A DNA stretch of 64,000 bases from Lichenicoccus roseus (GTDB taxonomy: Bacteria; Pseudomonadota; Alphaproteobacteria; Acetobacterales; Acetobacteraceae), in the NCBI RefSeq assembly GCF_005844085.1, contig NZ_VCDI01000001.1, forward strand, positions 1 to 64,000. Direction: 5' to 3'. The translations under genes were made by a program, and so were the position numbers. Under the pieces are notes generated by a model. That model was not told the DNA's origin. It searched no databases and saw nothing but the letters and a program-made list of their open reading frames with translations. Below, one piece after another: positions 1 through 8,997 of the stretch. Every line of letters begins with the position of its first letter. The stretch's first letter is position 1.

Positions 1-1085
1 TGTCCAGCGACGAATGGGCCAGCCTGTCGAATGCGCAGGTCGCAAGCCTCACGCCGGCTCAGGCCGGCACGCTCACCGTCACCGAGATCGCCGAGATCGC
101 CCCGGCCCAGATCGCCAGCCTCGGCAGCGCCGACATCGCCGCCCTGACCACCAGCATCATCCGAGCCCTCGGCACCGCACAGATCCAGGCCCTTACCCAG
201 GGCCAGGTCGGCACCCTCAGCGCCACCCAGCTCGCCGCCGTCAGCCTGGCGGATATCGCCGCCCTCGGCAGCGACCAGTCACGCGTGCTGACCAGCACGG
301 CACTCGCCGGCCTCGGCTCGGCACAGCTCGTCGCCATGTCCTCCACCAGCGTCGAGGCACTCAACCAGATCCAGGTGCCGGGCCTCACCGTCGCCACCTT
401 CGATGCCCTCACCACCACCGAACTCGCCGGCCTGGTGAACAACCAGATGCCCTCGGTGACGGTGGCGCAGATCGCCTCGCTCTCCACCGCCCAGGTCCAG
501 GCCCTCGGCACCGGACAGCTGCTCGCACTCAGCACCGCACAGCTCGCCGCGCTGACTACCGCACAGATCGCAACACTGACCACCACACAGGTCGCAGGGC
601 TCGGCAGCACCCAGTTCAAAGCGCTCACGAACCAGCAGATAGCAGCCCTCAACACGACCGATACCGCCACCCTGCTACCGGCCCAGATCGGCTTCCTGTC
701 CAGCAGCCAGGTCGGCGCCCTCGGCTCGGCACAGGTTTCCGCCCTGCTGCCCGGCACAGTCGACTCGCTGACACCTGCCCAGCTCGCCAGCCTCGGCACC
801 TCTGCGATCGCAGTACTGACGTCGACCGAGGTCAGTGCTCTGACGACGGGCTGCATCGCCGCGATTTCAACGCTGCAGGTGGCGGCGCTGACGACTGCCG
901 AACTGGCGGGTCTCACGACGGCGCAGGTCCCGTTCCTGTCCAGCGCTCAGATCGGAGCCCTGTCCGCGGTGGATGTCGCCAGCCTGACCACCACACAACT
1001 CGGCGCCTTCACCTACCCGCAGGCGATGGACTTCTCGCTGAACCAGCTGCACGCCCTGAGCCAATCCCAGTTCCGGGCACTCTGA
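1..1085 (+). CDS. Octapeptide-repeat protein, 3' part (5' end outside window)
   Basis: The reading frame is open from base 3 and stops at 1083-1085, giving 360 residues with no start inside the window. After seven residues the whole sequence divides into 44 octads plus a final Leu without a single slip of phase. The consensus is Leu-[Thr/Ser/Gly]-x-x-Gln-[Ile/Val/Leu]-[Ala/Gly]-[Ala/Ser/Gly], for example LTTAQIAT followed by LTTTQVAG. No signal, membrane segment or catalytic motif is visible in this part. Large secreted or surface proteins of alphaproteobacteria can carry such Leu/Gln/Ala arrays, but I do not recognise a function. Long open frames in other phases over this stretch are by-products of the 24-nt periodicity. 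The gene is followed by a strong hairpin at 1123-1153. Confidence 0.8.
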   Translation, partial: SSDEWASLSNAQVASLTPAQAGTLTVTEIAEIAPAQIASLGSADIAALTTSIIRALGTAQIQALTQGQVGTLSATQLAAVSLADIAALGSDQSRVLTSTALAGLGSAQLVAMSSTSVEALNQIQVPGLTVATFDALTTTELAGLVNNQMPSVTVAQIASLSTAQVQALGTGQLLALSTAQLAALTTAQIATLTTTQVAGLGSTQFKALTNQQIAALNTTDTATLLPAQIGFLSSSQVGALGSAQVSALLPGTVDSLTPAQLASLGTSAIAVLTSTEVSALTTGCIAAISTLQVAALTTAELAGLTTAQVPFLSSAQIGALSAVDVASLTTTQLGAFTYPQAMDFSLNQLHALSQSQFRAL

Positions 1086-1122
1086 CCGGCGATAGCGCTG
1101 GTTCCGCGCTACCGCCAACGAC

Positions 1123-1153
1123 ATCCGGCGCGGGGAGAACCCCCGCGCCGGAT
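1123..1153. terminator. Strong hairpin between convergent genes
   Basis: A perfect 13-bp inverted repeat (1123-1135 with 1141-1153, loop AGAAC) lies between the stop of the octapeptide-repeat gene and the stop of the DUF4142 gene, which converge here. There is no run of T on either side, so it is a transcription terminator or mRNA 3'-stabilising stem by position and stability, not by a full intrinsic-terminator signature. Confidence 0.6.
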
Positions 1154-1178
1154 GCGTCCGTATCAGGCTGCCGGATCT

Positions 1179-1682
1179 TCAGCCGCCAGTCGGACCGATC
1201 GCCTTCAGCTCGCCGACATGCCGCTCGACGATGCGGTGCGTCTCGGCAGCAAACGCCCGCAGCTTCGGGTCCGTGCCATGGTGGGCCTCGGCCGCGAAGG
1301 CAGCGCCGTCCTTGGCGTGGATATCCTCCATCGCCTGCAGGTAGCTGCGGTCGAACGCCACGCCGGACAGCGACTTGAGCTTGTCCAGCCGTCCCTGGAA
1401 CTGCTCGTTCAGGGTATCGGGGAAGGTGATGCCGATACCGTTCGCGATCGACTTCAGCTTGTCGCCGACCAGCGTGTGGTCGTGCATCTCGGTATTGCCC
1501 TGGTCGCGGATATCCTGGGTCGCACCCTGGTCGGCCGCCACCTGGCCGAGCTTCACCTCGAACATGCCGCCCTGGCTGACCTTGGCCACGAAGGCTTCAT
1601 CGGTCGGCGATGCGGCAAAGGCGGCGGGTGCGAGCAGGGCGACGCCAAGGGCGGTGGCCAGGGTAACGCGTGCAAGCAACAT
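1179..1682 (-). CDS. DUF4142 family exported protein
   Basis: 167 residues. Residues 1 to about 23 form a signal peptide (LLARVTLATALGVALLAPAA, then AFAA), so the mature protein is periplasmic. The rest resembles the DUF4142 family, helical ferritin-like bundles usually found in the envelope of proteobacteria. The typical pattern is present: an early AFVAKVSQGGMFEVKLGQVA segment and a later TLNEQFQGRLDKLKSLSG followed by an FDRSYLQAM helix. I chose the ATG at 1682 rather than the in-frame TTG at 1691 because GAGGA lies nine bases upstream of it. It begins 12 nt after the photolyase stop and is probably the last gene of that leftward unit. The molecular function of the family is not established. 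Confidence 0.8.
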   Translation of the reverse strand: MLLARVTLATALGVALLAPAAFAASPTDEAFVAKVSQGGMFEVKLGQVAADQGATQDIRDQGNTEMHDHTLVGDKLKSIANGIGITFPDTLNEQFQGRLDKLKSLSGVAFDRSYLQAMEDIHAKDGAAFAAEAHHGTDPKLRAFAAETHRIVERHVGELKAIGPTGG

Positions 1683-1694
1683 CGACGGCAATCC

Positions 1695-3254
1695 TCATGA
1701 TGACGGCGATGCAACGGCGCCAGGCGATGCGGAGTTTAGTGACGAAAGGAAGTCGGCAGCCTGCGAGCGCATTGCCTCGACCCTGCCCGGATCCATCTTC
1801 GAAAGCGTGCGCACCGGCATCGCCATGCGGTGATTGGCTTCCAGACGCTGCCGGTGGCGCGCGATGAAGTCCCAGTAGAGGAAGTTGAACGGGCAGGCAC
1901 CATCCCCGGTGGCCCGCTTCACGTCGTAGGCGCAGCCTGCGCAATAATCGCTCATGCGGTTGATGTAGGCGCCCGACGCGGCATATGGCTTTGACCCCAT
2001 CACACCGCCATCGGCGAACAGCGCCATGCCGCGCACGTTCGGCATCTCGACCCACTGGTACGCATCGGCATAGACGATCATGTACCACTCATCGACCTGG
2101 TCGGGATCGAGGCCGGCCAGCAGGGCAAAATTCCCGGTGATCATCAGCCGCTGGATATGGTGCGCATACGCGTTCTTGCGCGTGTCGCCGATCGCCTGCG
2201 CCATGCAATTCATCTTCGTCTCGGCCGACCAGTAGAACCATGGGAGGGCACGACGCGCCTCCAGCGCATTGCCCTCGCCATACTCCGGCATGCGCAGCCA
2301 GTAGATGCCACGTACATATTCGCGCCAGCCAAGGATCTGCCGGATGAATCCCTCGACCGCATTCAGCGGCGCGCCACCGTCGGCCCAGGCCTGTTCGGCG
2401 GCGCGGCACGCCACCAGCGGATCGAGCAGCCCGCAATTCATCGACGTCGAGATCAGGGCGTGGAACAGCACCGGATCGCCGGTGCGCATGAAATCCTGCC
2501 AGTCTCCGAACGAAGCCAGCCGCTCCGAAACGAAATGATCGAGTGCCAGCATCGCCTGTTCATGCGTGACCGGCAGATCGAAATGCGCGGTGGTTCCGAA
2601 GTGCGAGCCGAACTCGCGTTCCACCAGCTGGATGACCGACGCGGTGATCGCATCGGGCTGGAACTGCGGCGGCAACGGCGGCTGCATGTCACGCGGCATG
2701 CGCTTGCGATTTTCCGCGTCGAAGTTCCAGCGACCGCCGGCCGGCGCATCACCCTCCATCAGCACGCCATGCCGCCGGCGCATCTCGCGATAGAAGAATT
2801 CCATGCGCAATTCCCGGCGTCCCTCGGCCCAGTGCCGGAACTGGCCATGCGAGCAGAGGAACCGCGTATCGCCGACGATCTCGACCGGCAATCCGGCCGC
2901 CTCCTGCCAACCGATCATGTCCTGCATCAGCCGCCACTCGCCGGCCTCGGTGACCACGATCCGCTTCGGCTTCAGGCGCCGCACCGCGCGCAGCATCTCG
3001 CCGCGCAGCGAGTGGGTGTTGCCGGCGTCGTCGAAGGCGACATACTCCACCGTGACGCCGCGCGCGCGCAGCCGGTCGGCGAAATGCCGCATCGCGGACA
3101 GCACCAGCACGATCTTCTTCTTGTGGTGCCGAACATAGGTGCATTCGTCGCGCACTTCGGCCATCAGCACGCGATCATGCGCCGGATCGAGGTCGTCCAG
3201 GGCGGCGATCGAGTCGGTGAGCTGATCGCCGAGGATCATCCGGAGCGTCTGCAT
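1695..3254 (-). CDS. phrB: Iron-sulfur bacterial cryptochrome/(6-4) photolyase (DPRP family)
   Basis: 519 residues, the usual length for the deoxyribodipyrimidine photolyase-related (FeS-BCP) family, which repairs (6-4) photoproducts using FAD, a lumazine-type antenna and a [4Fe-4S] cluster. The N-terminal Rossmann domain (MILGDQL from residue 6) and the helical C-terminal FAD domain are complete. Cysteines at 350 (KMNCMAQ), 438 and 441 (DYCAGCAY) and 454 (GACPF) sit at the same numbers that I recall for the cluster ligands of Agrobacterium PhrB. The frame is open far upstream of 3254, but the family N-terminus (MQTLRMILGD) fixes the start at the ATG there; a clear ribosome-binding site is not visible. 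The gene lies 46 nt after the Smr gene and 12 nt before DUF4142, and is likely co-transcribed with both. Confidence 0.93.
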   Translation of the reverse strand: MQTLRMILGDQLTDSIAALDDLDPAHDRVLMAEVRDECTYVRHHKKKIVLVLSAMRHFADRLRARGVTVEYVAFDDAGNTHSLRGEMLRAVRRLKPKRIVVTEAGEWRLMQDMIGWQEAAGLPVEIVGDTRFLCSHGQFRHWAEGRRELRMEFFYREMRRRHGVLMEGDAPAGGRWNFDAENRKRMPRDMQPPLPPQFQPDAITASVIQLVEREFGSHFGTTAHFDLPVTHEQAMLALDHFVSERLASFGDWQDFMRTGDPVLFHALISTSMNCGLLDPLVACRAAEQAWADGGAPLNAVEGFIRQILGWREYVRGIYWLRMPEYGEGNALEARRALPWFYWSAETKMNCMAQAIGDTRKNAYAHHIQRLMITGNFALLAGLDPDQVDEWYMIVYADAYQWVEMPNVRGMALFADGGVMGSKPYAASGAYINRMSDYCAGCAYDVKRATGDGACPFNFLYWDFIARHRQRLEANHRMAMPVRTLSKMDPGRVEAMRSQAADFLSSLNSASPGAVASPSS

Positions 3255-3300
3255 GAGCGTCGTGTCTATGCCTGTCTGAGGAGAGCAGCCTGACGCTGCG

Positions 3301-3852
3301 CTACCGGAGCTTGTTCTCCCGGCGACGCAGCAACACCCGTACCGATCCGGGGTTGCCCGGATGCGGATGCACCGCCGCCAGCACCAGGTGTCGCAGGTCC
3401 TGGCGGCTGAGCCAGAACGGCAGCTCGCGGCGCAGGATGCCGCCTTCCTGGCCCGATCCGACGCCGGTGATGATCTCGACGCAGCGCAGCCGGTCCCGCT
3501 GGGCGCGCAGCAGGAACCCGTGCAGGGCGACGAAGGCTGCCTGGGCGGTGCGGCCATGCAGGTCGAGCCGGCGTTCGGCGCGCAGGCGGCCGTTCGAGAG
3601 GTGTCGCCAGCTGGTATCGTCCAGGCCGGGCTGCCGGCGTCCGACCTCCACCATCTGGGTCGGCGCCACGGTCTGCGGACGCCGCTTAGGCGCCTTCGTC
3701 GCAATCGGCACGGGGGGTGCCGGCGCGGTGGGGGCCGGTGGGGGCGCCGGCGGCTCCGGCCGCCGCGGCGGAGCACGACCCTTCAATGGCCGGATCTCGC
3801 GGCTGAACACGTCCCAGAGCTGGCGCTCGCTCTCCCTCAGACCACGCGCCAT
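3301..3852 (-). CDS. Smr/MutS2-domain protein
   Basis: 183 residues. The first ~75 residues are a Pro/Ala-rich linker (PPAPPPAPTAPAPPVP and similar). The C-terminal ~90 residues are a Smr domain, recognised by the RRLDLHG motif and the ITGVGSGQEGGILRRELP stretch, with the conserved Gly-rich loop and a final VRVLLRR strand. Smr domains bind or nick nucleic acids (branched DNA in MutS2, stalled mRNA in SmrB). In many alphaproteobacteria the stand-alone Smr gene follows mltA; here mltA is about 9 kb away and Smr heads a leftward unit with a photolyase, which fits a nucleic-acid theme but does not prove it. It is divergent from the membrane protein that starts near 3954. Confidence 0.85.
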   Translation of the reverse strand: MARGLRESERQLWDVFSREIRPLKGRAPPRRPEPPAPPPAPTAPAPPVPIATKAPKRRPQTVAPTQMVEVGRRQPGLDDTSWRHLSNGRLRAERRLDLHGRTAQAAFVALHGFLLRAQRDRLRCVEIITGVGSGQEGGILRRELPFWLSRQDLRHLVLAAVHPHPGNPGSVRVLLRRRENKLR

Positions 3853-3953
3853 GCCATTCCGTTCCCTGCCCGCTGCCTGCTCATGGTCTCATGCGACCGC
3901 TCCCGCGTGCAAAGCCGTGCCTGGAGAGACCGGGCGTGCAACCCTGGTGGACC

Positions 3954-5384
3954 ATGGGGCGGGGCCGCCCTACAGAAGCCCGCGTGCGCCAGCCCCTCCT
4001 CGCCCTTCTCGCCATCCTCGCGGTGCTGTCCCTGCTGTGGCCGCGCGCGACGGTGATGCCACTCTCGAGCTACGACCAGCGCTTCTATCTCGGCATCGCC
4101 TACGACCTGCGCCAGCACGGCACCTTCACCGACGGCTTCTCCTATGCCGGCGGCGGCCCGGCGACGCTGCGGCCGCCCGGCATGCGCTTCACGCCGCTCT
4201 ATCCGGCATTCCTTGCAACCGCGGCCAGCTTCGATCCCGGGCTGCGCCGCGGCATCGCCTGCGTCGAGGCGACGGCGGGACGCGACCCCGGTTGCCCCCT
4301 AGCCGCGCCGGTCGCACGAGGCGCGCAGTTCCTGATGCTCCTGGCCTTCTACTGGCTGCTCTGGATCGCCATCGCCGGCGCCATGGGGTCACGGCGCGCC
4401 GGCTGGATCGGACTCGGCACCGGCCTGCTCGCCGCGCCGCTGCTACTGCTGTCGGTCAACACGCTGATGACCGAGACCCTTACCCTGGTGCTCTCCGCTG
4501 CCGCCTGCACCCTGGCGGCGAGCGCGGTCCGGCAGCCGGCAGCCACAGCCTGGCGGACCTGGCTGGCGACCGGGATCGCACTCGGCCTCGCCATCCTCAG
4601 CCGCCCTGCCTTCCTCTACCTGCTCTATGCGTCCCTGGGCTGCGCAAGCCTCCTGCTGATCCGGCGCCCCGCGAACCGGCCGGCAATCGCCCGCGGCGTG
4701 GCCGCCTTCGCCACCGGCGCCGCCATGCCGGTGCTGCCCTGGGTGTTGCGCAACGCCATCGTCCTGCATCGTGCGGCGCTCAGCTTCGGCTATGCGTCGC
4801 ACACCCTGGTGCAGCGCATCGCCTTCGACGCCATGACGCCACGCGAATACGGGCTGAGCTTCGTCTGCTGGCTGCCGGACGGTTCCGGTCTCGGCCGCCT
4901 GATCGCCGGGCGCCATGCCTGCGACCGTTTCGGCTGGGACGAGCATGCCGACAGCTTCTATTCGATCGGCAACGGCGCGCTGATGCGGCAGACCCTCGCC
5001 GCTGCCGGCGGCTGGCCGCATCACATGAACTATCTCGTGCACCACTACCTGCTCGCCGAGCCGCTGCGGCACCTGCTGGTGACGATCCCCCTGGCGCTGC
5101 GCGGCCTGTATGTCGACCACTGGTGGGGCGCACTCCTGGCGCCGTTCAGCCTGTGGGCGATGCTGCGCGCCTGGCGCGACCGCTCCTCCGCGGCTTCGGC
5201 GTGGCCGGTGCTGCTGCTGAGCATGCCGCCCTGGTTCCTGCTCGTGTTCAACGCCGCGGTCGCGGTCAACCAGCCGCGCTACAACCTGCTGCTGGTGCTG
5301 CCGTTCGCGCTTGCGGCGGCACTGGCGGTCGAACGCCGGCTGCCGCGACACGGAGGGGCAACCTTGCCGCCAGCCGTGTCGTAA
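3954..5384 (+). CDS. GT-C type polytopic membrane protein (ArnT/PMT-like)
   Basis: 476 residues from the ATG at 3954 (GGTGG just upstream); an ATG at 3891 would add 21 residues without hydrophobic character. A first membrane segment at about residues 14-28 is followed by a long extracytoplasmic loop starting SSYDQRFYLGIAYDL and containing LRPPGMRFTPLYPAFLA, the pattern of GT-C glycosyltransferases that use polyprenyl-phosphate sugars. About ten further hydrophobic helices follow. Function is likely transfer of a sugar to a lipid or protein at the outer face of the inner membrane; donor and acceptor cannot be deduced. It stands alone between a divergent Smr gene and the DUF3597 gene. A second, broken GT-C gene is present at 31511-33142. 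Confidence 0.65.
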   Translation: MGRGRPTEARVRQPLLALLAILAVLSLLWPRATVMPLSSYDQRFYLGIAYDLRQHGTFTDGFSYAGGGPATLRPPGMRFTPLYPAFLATAASFDPGLRRGIACVEATAGRDPGCPLAAPVARGAQFLMLLAFYWLLWIAIAGAMGSRRAGWIGLGTGLLAAPLLLLSVNTLMTETLTLVLSAAACTLAASAVRQPAATAWRTWLATGIALGLAILSRPAFLYLLYASLGCASLLLIRRPANRPAIARGVAAFATGAAMPVLPWVLRNAIVLHRAALSFGYASHTLVQRIAFDAMTPREYGLSFVCWLPDGSGLGRLIAGRHACDRFGWDEHADSFYSIGNGALMRQTLAAAGGWPHHMNYLVHHYLLAEPLRHLLVTIPLALRGLYVDHWWGALLAPFSLWAMLRAWRDRSSAASAWPVLLLSMPPWFLLVFNAAVAVNQPRYNLLLVLPFALAAALAVERRLPRHGGATLPPAVS

Positions 5385-5436
5385 CGACTGCACCGCCGCC
5401 ACGTCGGCGGCGTCCGCTTCAGGAGAAGCCACGTCC

Positions 5437-5895
5437 ATGAGCATTTTCGGCACGATCATGTCCAAGATCTTCAGCCACCCCGCCGCCGCCGCGGCACCCG
5501 AGGCATCGGCCAGCCAGACCGACAGCCCCAGCGGTGCGGCCCCGACCCCCGGCGCGGTTGCCCCGGCGGCTGCCCCGGACGGCGTTCCGGCGTCACCGAC
5601 CACCGCCAGCCAGACCACCGCCGCCGCCTCGCCGGCGCCGGTCGATGTCGGGGCCGTGCTGACCGAGATGGCCTCGAAGAACCCGCAGCAGCTGAACTGG
5701 CAGAGCTCGATCGTCGACCTTATGAAGCTGCTCGACCTCGACAGCAGCCTGAAGGCGCGCACCGACCTCGCCCACGAACTGAGCTATTCCGGCGACACCA
5801 ACGACAGCGCCTCGATGAACATCTGGCTGCACAAGGAGGTCATGACCAAGCTCGAGCAGAATGGCGGCAAGGTGCCGGCAGATCTCAAGGGCTGA
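5437..5895 (+). CDS. DUF3597 domain protein
   Basis: 152 residues. The N-terminus (MSIFGTIMSKIF) is amphipathic, residues ~14-70 are a low-complexity Ala/Pro/Thr/Ser linker, and the C-terminal ~80 residues form the DUF3597 domain (VDVGAVLTEMASKNPQQLNW, then IVDLMKLLDLDSS and LAHELSYSGD). The domain is related to helical peptidoglycan-binding-like folds, but its role is unknown. The open frame extends upstream to 5311; the ATG at 5437 is preferred because AGGAGAA lies nine bases before it and the family N-terminus starts there. It ends 3 nt from the stop of the convergent RND pump gene, with no separating terminator. Confidence 0.85.
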   Translation: MSIFGTIMSKIFSHPAAAAAPEASASQTDSPSGAAPTPGAVAPAAAPDGVPASPTTASQTTAAASPAPVDVGAVLTEMASKNPQQLNWQSSIVDLMKLLDLDSSLKARTDLAHELSYSGDTNDSASMNIWLHKEVMTKLEQNGGKVPADLKG

Positions 5896-5898
5896 CCG

Positions 5899-8800
5899 TC
5901 AGCTCAGTTCGAGCGCGTGCTCCCGGGCGCTTCCGGGAGCATGCTGGCGCGGCACGTGCCGGCCGGCGATCAGCATGTAGACCGCCGGCAGCACGAACAA
6001 CGTGAACAGCGTGCCGATCGACAGTCCGGACGCGATCACCAGGCCCATGACGTAGCGCGACGCCGCTCCCGCCCCGGTCGCGAACACCAGCGGCAGCACG
6101 CCCAGCACCATCGCCGCGGTCGTCATCAGGATCGGGCGCAGCCGCAGCAGGCAGGCGCGCTCGATCGCCTCGCGCTTGGACAGGCCCAGCGCCCGCTGTT
6201 CGTTGGCGACCTCGACGATCAGGATGCCGTGCTTGCTGATCAGACCCATCAGGGTCACCAGCCCGACCTCGGTGAACAGGTTCAGGCTCGCCCCGCCGAC
6301 GCCGAGCCAGACGAACAGCAGGGCGCCGGCGATCGACATCGGCACCGACACCAGGATGATCAGCGGGTCGAGCAGGCTCTCGAACAGGGCCGCCAGCGCC
6401 AGGTACGTCACCACGATGGCCAGTGCGAAGGTGGTGGCGAAGCCGCCGCTCTCCTGCACGAACTGGCGCAGCGGACCGACCGTGTCGATACCGTAACCGC
6501 TTGGCAGCGTCTGGCGAGCTAGCTGCTGCAGGAAGGCGTAGGCCTGCGCCTGGGTGACGCCGGGCATCGGCACGGCGCTGACCGTGGTCGCACCGAGCTG
6601 TTGGAAGTGCGCGATCGACTCCGGCACCACCGAGCGGCGGATGCTGGCGACCGATGACAGCGGCACCGAGATGCCGTTCACCGTGGTGATCGGATAGTCG
6701 AGGATCTGCGACGGGTTGAGCCGGAACTGCCGCCCGACCAGCGGCTCCACCTTGTATGAGCGCTCGCCGCTCGAGAAGAAGCCCACATAGTTGCCGCCGA
6801 GCATGGCGTTCAGCGTGTTGCCGACGTCGCTCATGGTGATGCCCAGGGTGGAGAGCTTGTCGCGGTCGATGACGATGGTCGCCTGCGGCTGGTCGATCTT
6901 GAGGTCCTTCTCCGCATAGGCGAACAGCCCGCTCGAGCGCACCTGGGCCAGGAAGGCATCGGACACCGTGTTCAGCGCGGCGACATTACCGGTGCCCTCG
7001 ATCACGAAGCTCACCGGCAGTCCCCAGGACCCCGGCAGGTAGGGCGGCACGTAGACCGCCATCTCCGACCCGGCGACGTGCGACAGCGCCCGCTGCACTT
7101 CGGCGGCGACGACCGCGGTGGTGCGATGACGCTCGGACCACCGTTTCAACACCAGCCCGTCATCGAACGAAGGCGGCGACATCGTGTGCCAGTAGCCGCG
7201 ACCTTCCTTCGGCGCTCTCAGGATGCCGAGGATCTGACTGTTGTAGAGCTGCATCTGGTCGAGCGTGGCATTGGCGTTGACCTGCCCGCTGATCACCATG
7301 ACGCCCTGGTCCTCCGGCGGCGACAGTTCCGCCTTCGATCCGGTGTACAGGAACCAGATGCTGACAAGCACCGCGACGCCGAACGCCAGGACCAGTGGCC
7401 GCAGGTCCAGCGACACCCGCAGCACCGCCATGTAGGCGCCCTGCACACGTTCCAGCACCGCATCCGCAATTCCCTGCAGGCGGTCGGGGCGGCTGCTGCG
7501 CGGCCTGAGCAGCCGCGAGCACATCATCGGCGACAGCGTCAGCGCCAGCAGCGCCGAGACGGTCACCGAGCCGGCCAGCGTGAAGGCGAACTCGGTGAAC
7601 AGCGCGCCGGTCAGGCCGCCCTGCAGCCCGACCGGAACGTAGGCGGCGATCAGCACCACGGTCATCGCCACGATCGGCAACGCCAGCTCGCGCGAGGCCA
7701 GCACGGCGGCGGGCAGCGGCCTCATGCCGCCGGCGACATGGCGGTTCACGTTCTCCACCACGATGATCGCATCGTCGACCACCAGCCCGGTCGCCAGCAC
7801 CAGCGCCAGCAGGGTCAGCAGGTTGATGGAGAAACCCATCATCGACATCATCGCAAAGGTGCCGATCAGCGAGAGCGGGATCGTGATGACCGGGATCAGC
7901 ACCGAGCGCGGCGAGCCCAGGAAGGCGAACACCACCAGCGCCACGATCAGCAGGGCCTCTGCGAGCGTCACCACCACCTCGTGCACCGAGCTGCGGATGA
8001 ACTCGCCGGAATCGTGCAGGATCTCGAGCCTGATGGCCGGCGGCATCTGCGCCTGGATCTCGGCGACGCGCGTCCGCAGCGCGGTGGCGAGCGTCAGGGC
8101 GTTGGCGGACGGCGTCGGCTTCACGTCGATGTAGATCCCGTCGTGGCCGTTCGCGATCACCGCGAAATTGTCCGGATCGGAACCGAACGCGACCCGCGCC
8201 ACGTCACCCAGCCGGATGATGCGGTTGCCCCTCTGGCGCACCACCAGGGAACGGAACTCGTCCGCGCTGTGCAGGCCGGAGTTGATGTCGAGCGTCACCT
8301 CGGTCATGCCGCCCAGCGTGTTGCCGGCGCCGGAGACGAAGTTGTTGGCGGCCAGCGCATTCTGCACGTCGAGACCGGTCAGGCCGTAGGCCGCCAGCTT
8401 CTGCGGATCGAGCCACGCGCGCATCACCACGTTCGGACTGCCCTGGACCTCGACCTGCTGCACGCCGGGAACCGCCTGCAGCCGTGGCGCAACCAGCCGG
8501 TGGATGTAGTCGCCCACCTGCGCCGGGGTCAGGACGTCGCTGCTGGCGTCGAGGTCCATCACCTCGCCGCCGCCGGCGGACAGCGTGATCGAGGACGCCT
8601 GCACACCCGCCGGCAGCTGCGAGGTCACCGAGGTGACATAGGACTGCACCTCGGCGAGTGCACGCGCCGGATCATAGTTCAGCAGCAGATGGATGGTGAT
8701 GTCGCTCAGGCTGGTGGTGCTCGACGACGTCATGTAGTCGATGCCCTGGGTCTGCGCGATCGCACCCTCCAGCGGCGTGGTGATGAAGCCCGCGATGGTG

Positions 8801-8970
8801 GCCGGATCGGCGCCATAGTCCGCAGTCTGGATCTCGATCGTTCCCGACACCGTATGCGGGAATTGCCGCACCGGCAGCGACTGCTCGGCGCGCAGGCCGA
8901 AGACCAGCACCAGCGCCGAGATCACGCAGGCCAGCACCGGCCGGCGGATGAACAATTCGGTCAGGTGCAT
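5899..8970 (-). CDS. RND efflux pump, inner-membrane permease (HAE1 family)
   Basis: 1023 residues, the normal length for AcrB/MexB-type proton-driven drug exporters. The N-terminus (MHLTELFIRRPVLACVIS) is typical of the family; the first large periplasmic loop follows TM1, and TM4 carries the proton-relay pair Asp399-Asp400 in TGLVVDDAIIVVENV. The second half repeats the fold, with a family-like VTYLALAALFESLLDP in TM8-9. Substrate is not deducible; the sequence resembles MdtB/MuxB-like or acid/drug exporters more than heavy-metal pumps. AGGGGG lies about 8 nt before the start. It is the last gene of a leftward operon (outer-membrane factor, adaptor, pump), 27 nt after the adaptor. Confidence 0.95.
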   Translation of the reverse strand: MHLTELFIRRPVLACVISALVLVFGLRAEQSLPVRQFPHTVSGTIEIQTADYGADPATIAGFITTPLEGAIAQTQGIDYMTSSSTTSLSDITIHLLLNYDPARALAEVQSYVTSVTSQLPAGVQASSITLSAGGGEVMDLDASSDVLTPAQVGDYIHRLVAPRLQAVPGVQQVEVQGSPNVVMRAWLDPQKLAAYGLTGLDVQNALAANNFVSGAGNTLGGMTEVTLDINSGLHSADEFRSLVVRQRGNRIIRLGDVARVAFGSDPDNFAVIANGHDGIYIDVKPTPSANALTLATALRTRVAEIQAQMPPAIRLEILHDSGEFIRSSVHEVVVTLAEALLIVALVVFAFLGSPRSVLIPVITIPLSLIGTFAMMSMMGFSINLLTLLALVLATGLVVDDAIIVVENVNRHVAGGMRPLPAAVLASRELALPIVAMTVVLIAAYVPVGLQGGLTGALFTEFAFTLAGSVTVSALLALTLSPMMCSRLLRPRSSRPDRLQGIADAVLERVQGAYMAVLRVSLDLRPLVLAFGVAVLVSIWFLYTGSKAELSPPEDQGVMVISGQVNANATLDQMQLYNSQILGILRAPKEGRGYWHTMSPPSFDDGLVLKRWSERHRTTAVVAAEVQRALSHVAGSEMAVYVPPYLPGSWGLPVSFVIEGTGNVAALNTVSDAFLAQVRSSGLFAYAEKDLKIDQPQATIVIDRDKLSTLGITMSDVGNTLNAMLGGNYVGFFSSGERSYKVEPLVGRQFRLNPSQILDYPITTVNGISVPLSSVASIRRSVVPESIAHFQQLGATTVSAVPMPGVTQAQAYAFLQQLARQTLPSGYGIDTVGPLRQFVQESGGFATTFALAIVVTYLALAALFESLLDPLIILVSVPMSIAGALLFVWLGVGGASLNLFTEVGLVTLMGLISKHGILIVEVANEQRALGLSKREAIERACLLRLRPILMTTAAMVLGVLPLVFATGAGAASRYVMGLVIASGLSIGTLFTLFVLPAVYMLIAGRHVPRQHAPGSAREHALELS

Positions 8971-8997
8971 CGGCTCAGCCCCCTGGCTGCGAAAGCA

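Noticed and set aside
14-1378. Long open frame in another phase across the octapeptide-repeat gene
   Set aside because: It is Arg/Pro/His-rich and is produced by reading the 24-nt periodic DNA in the wrong phase; the frame that starts at base 3 has the regular repeat.
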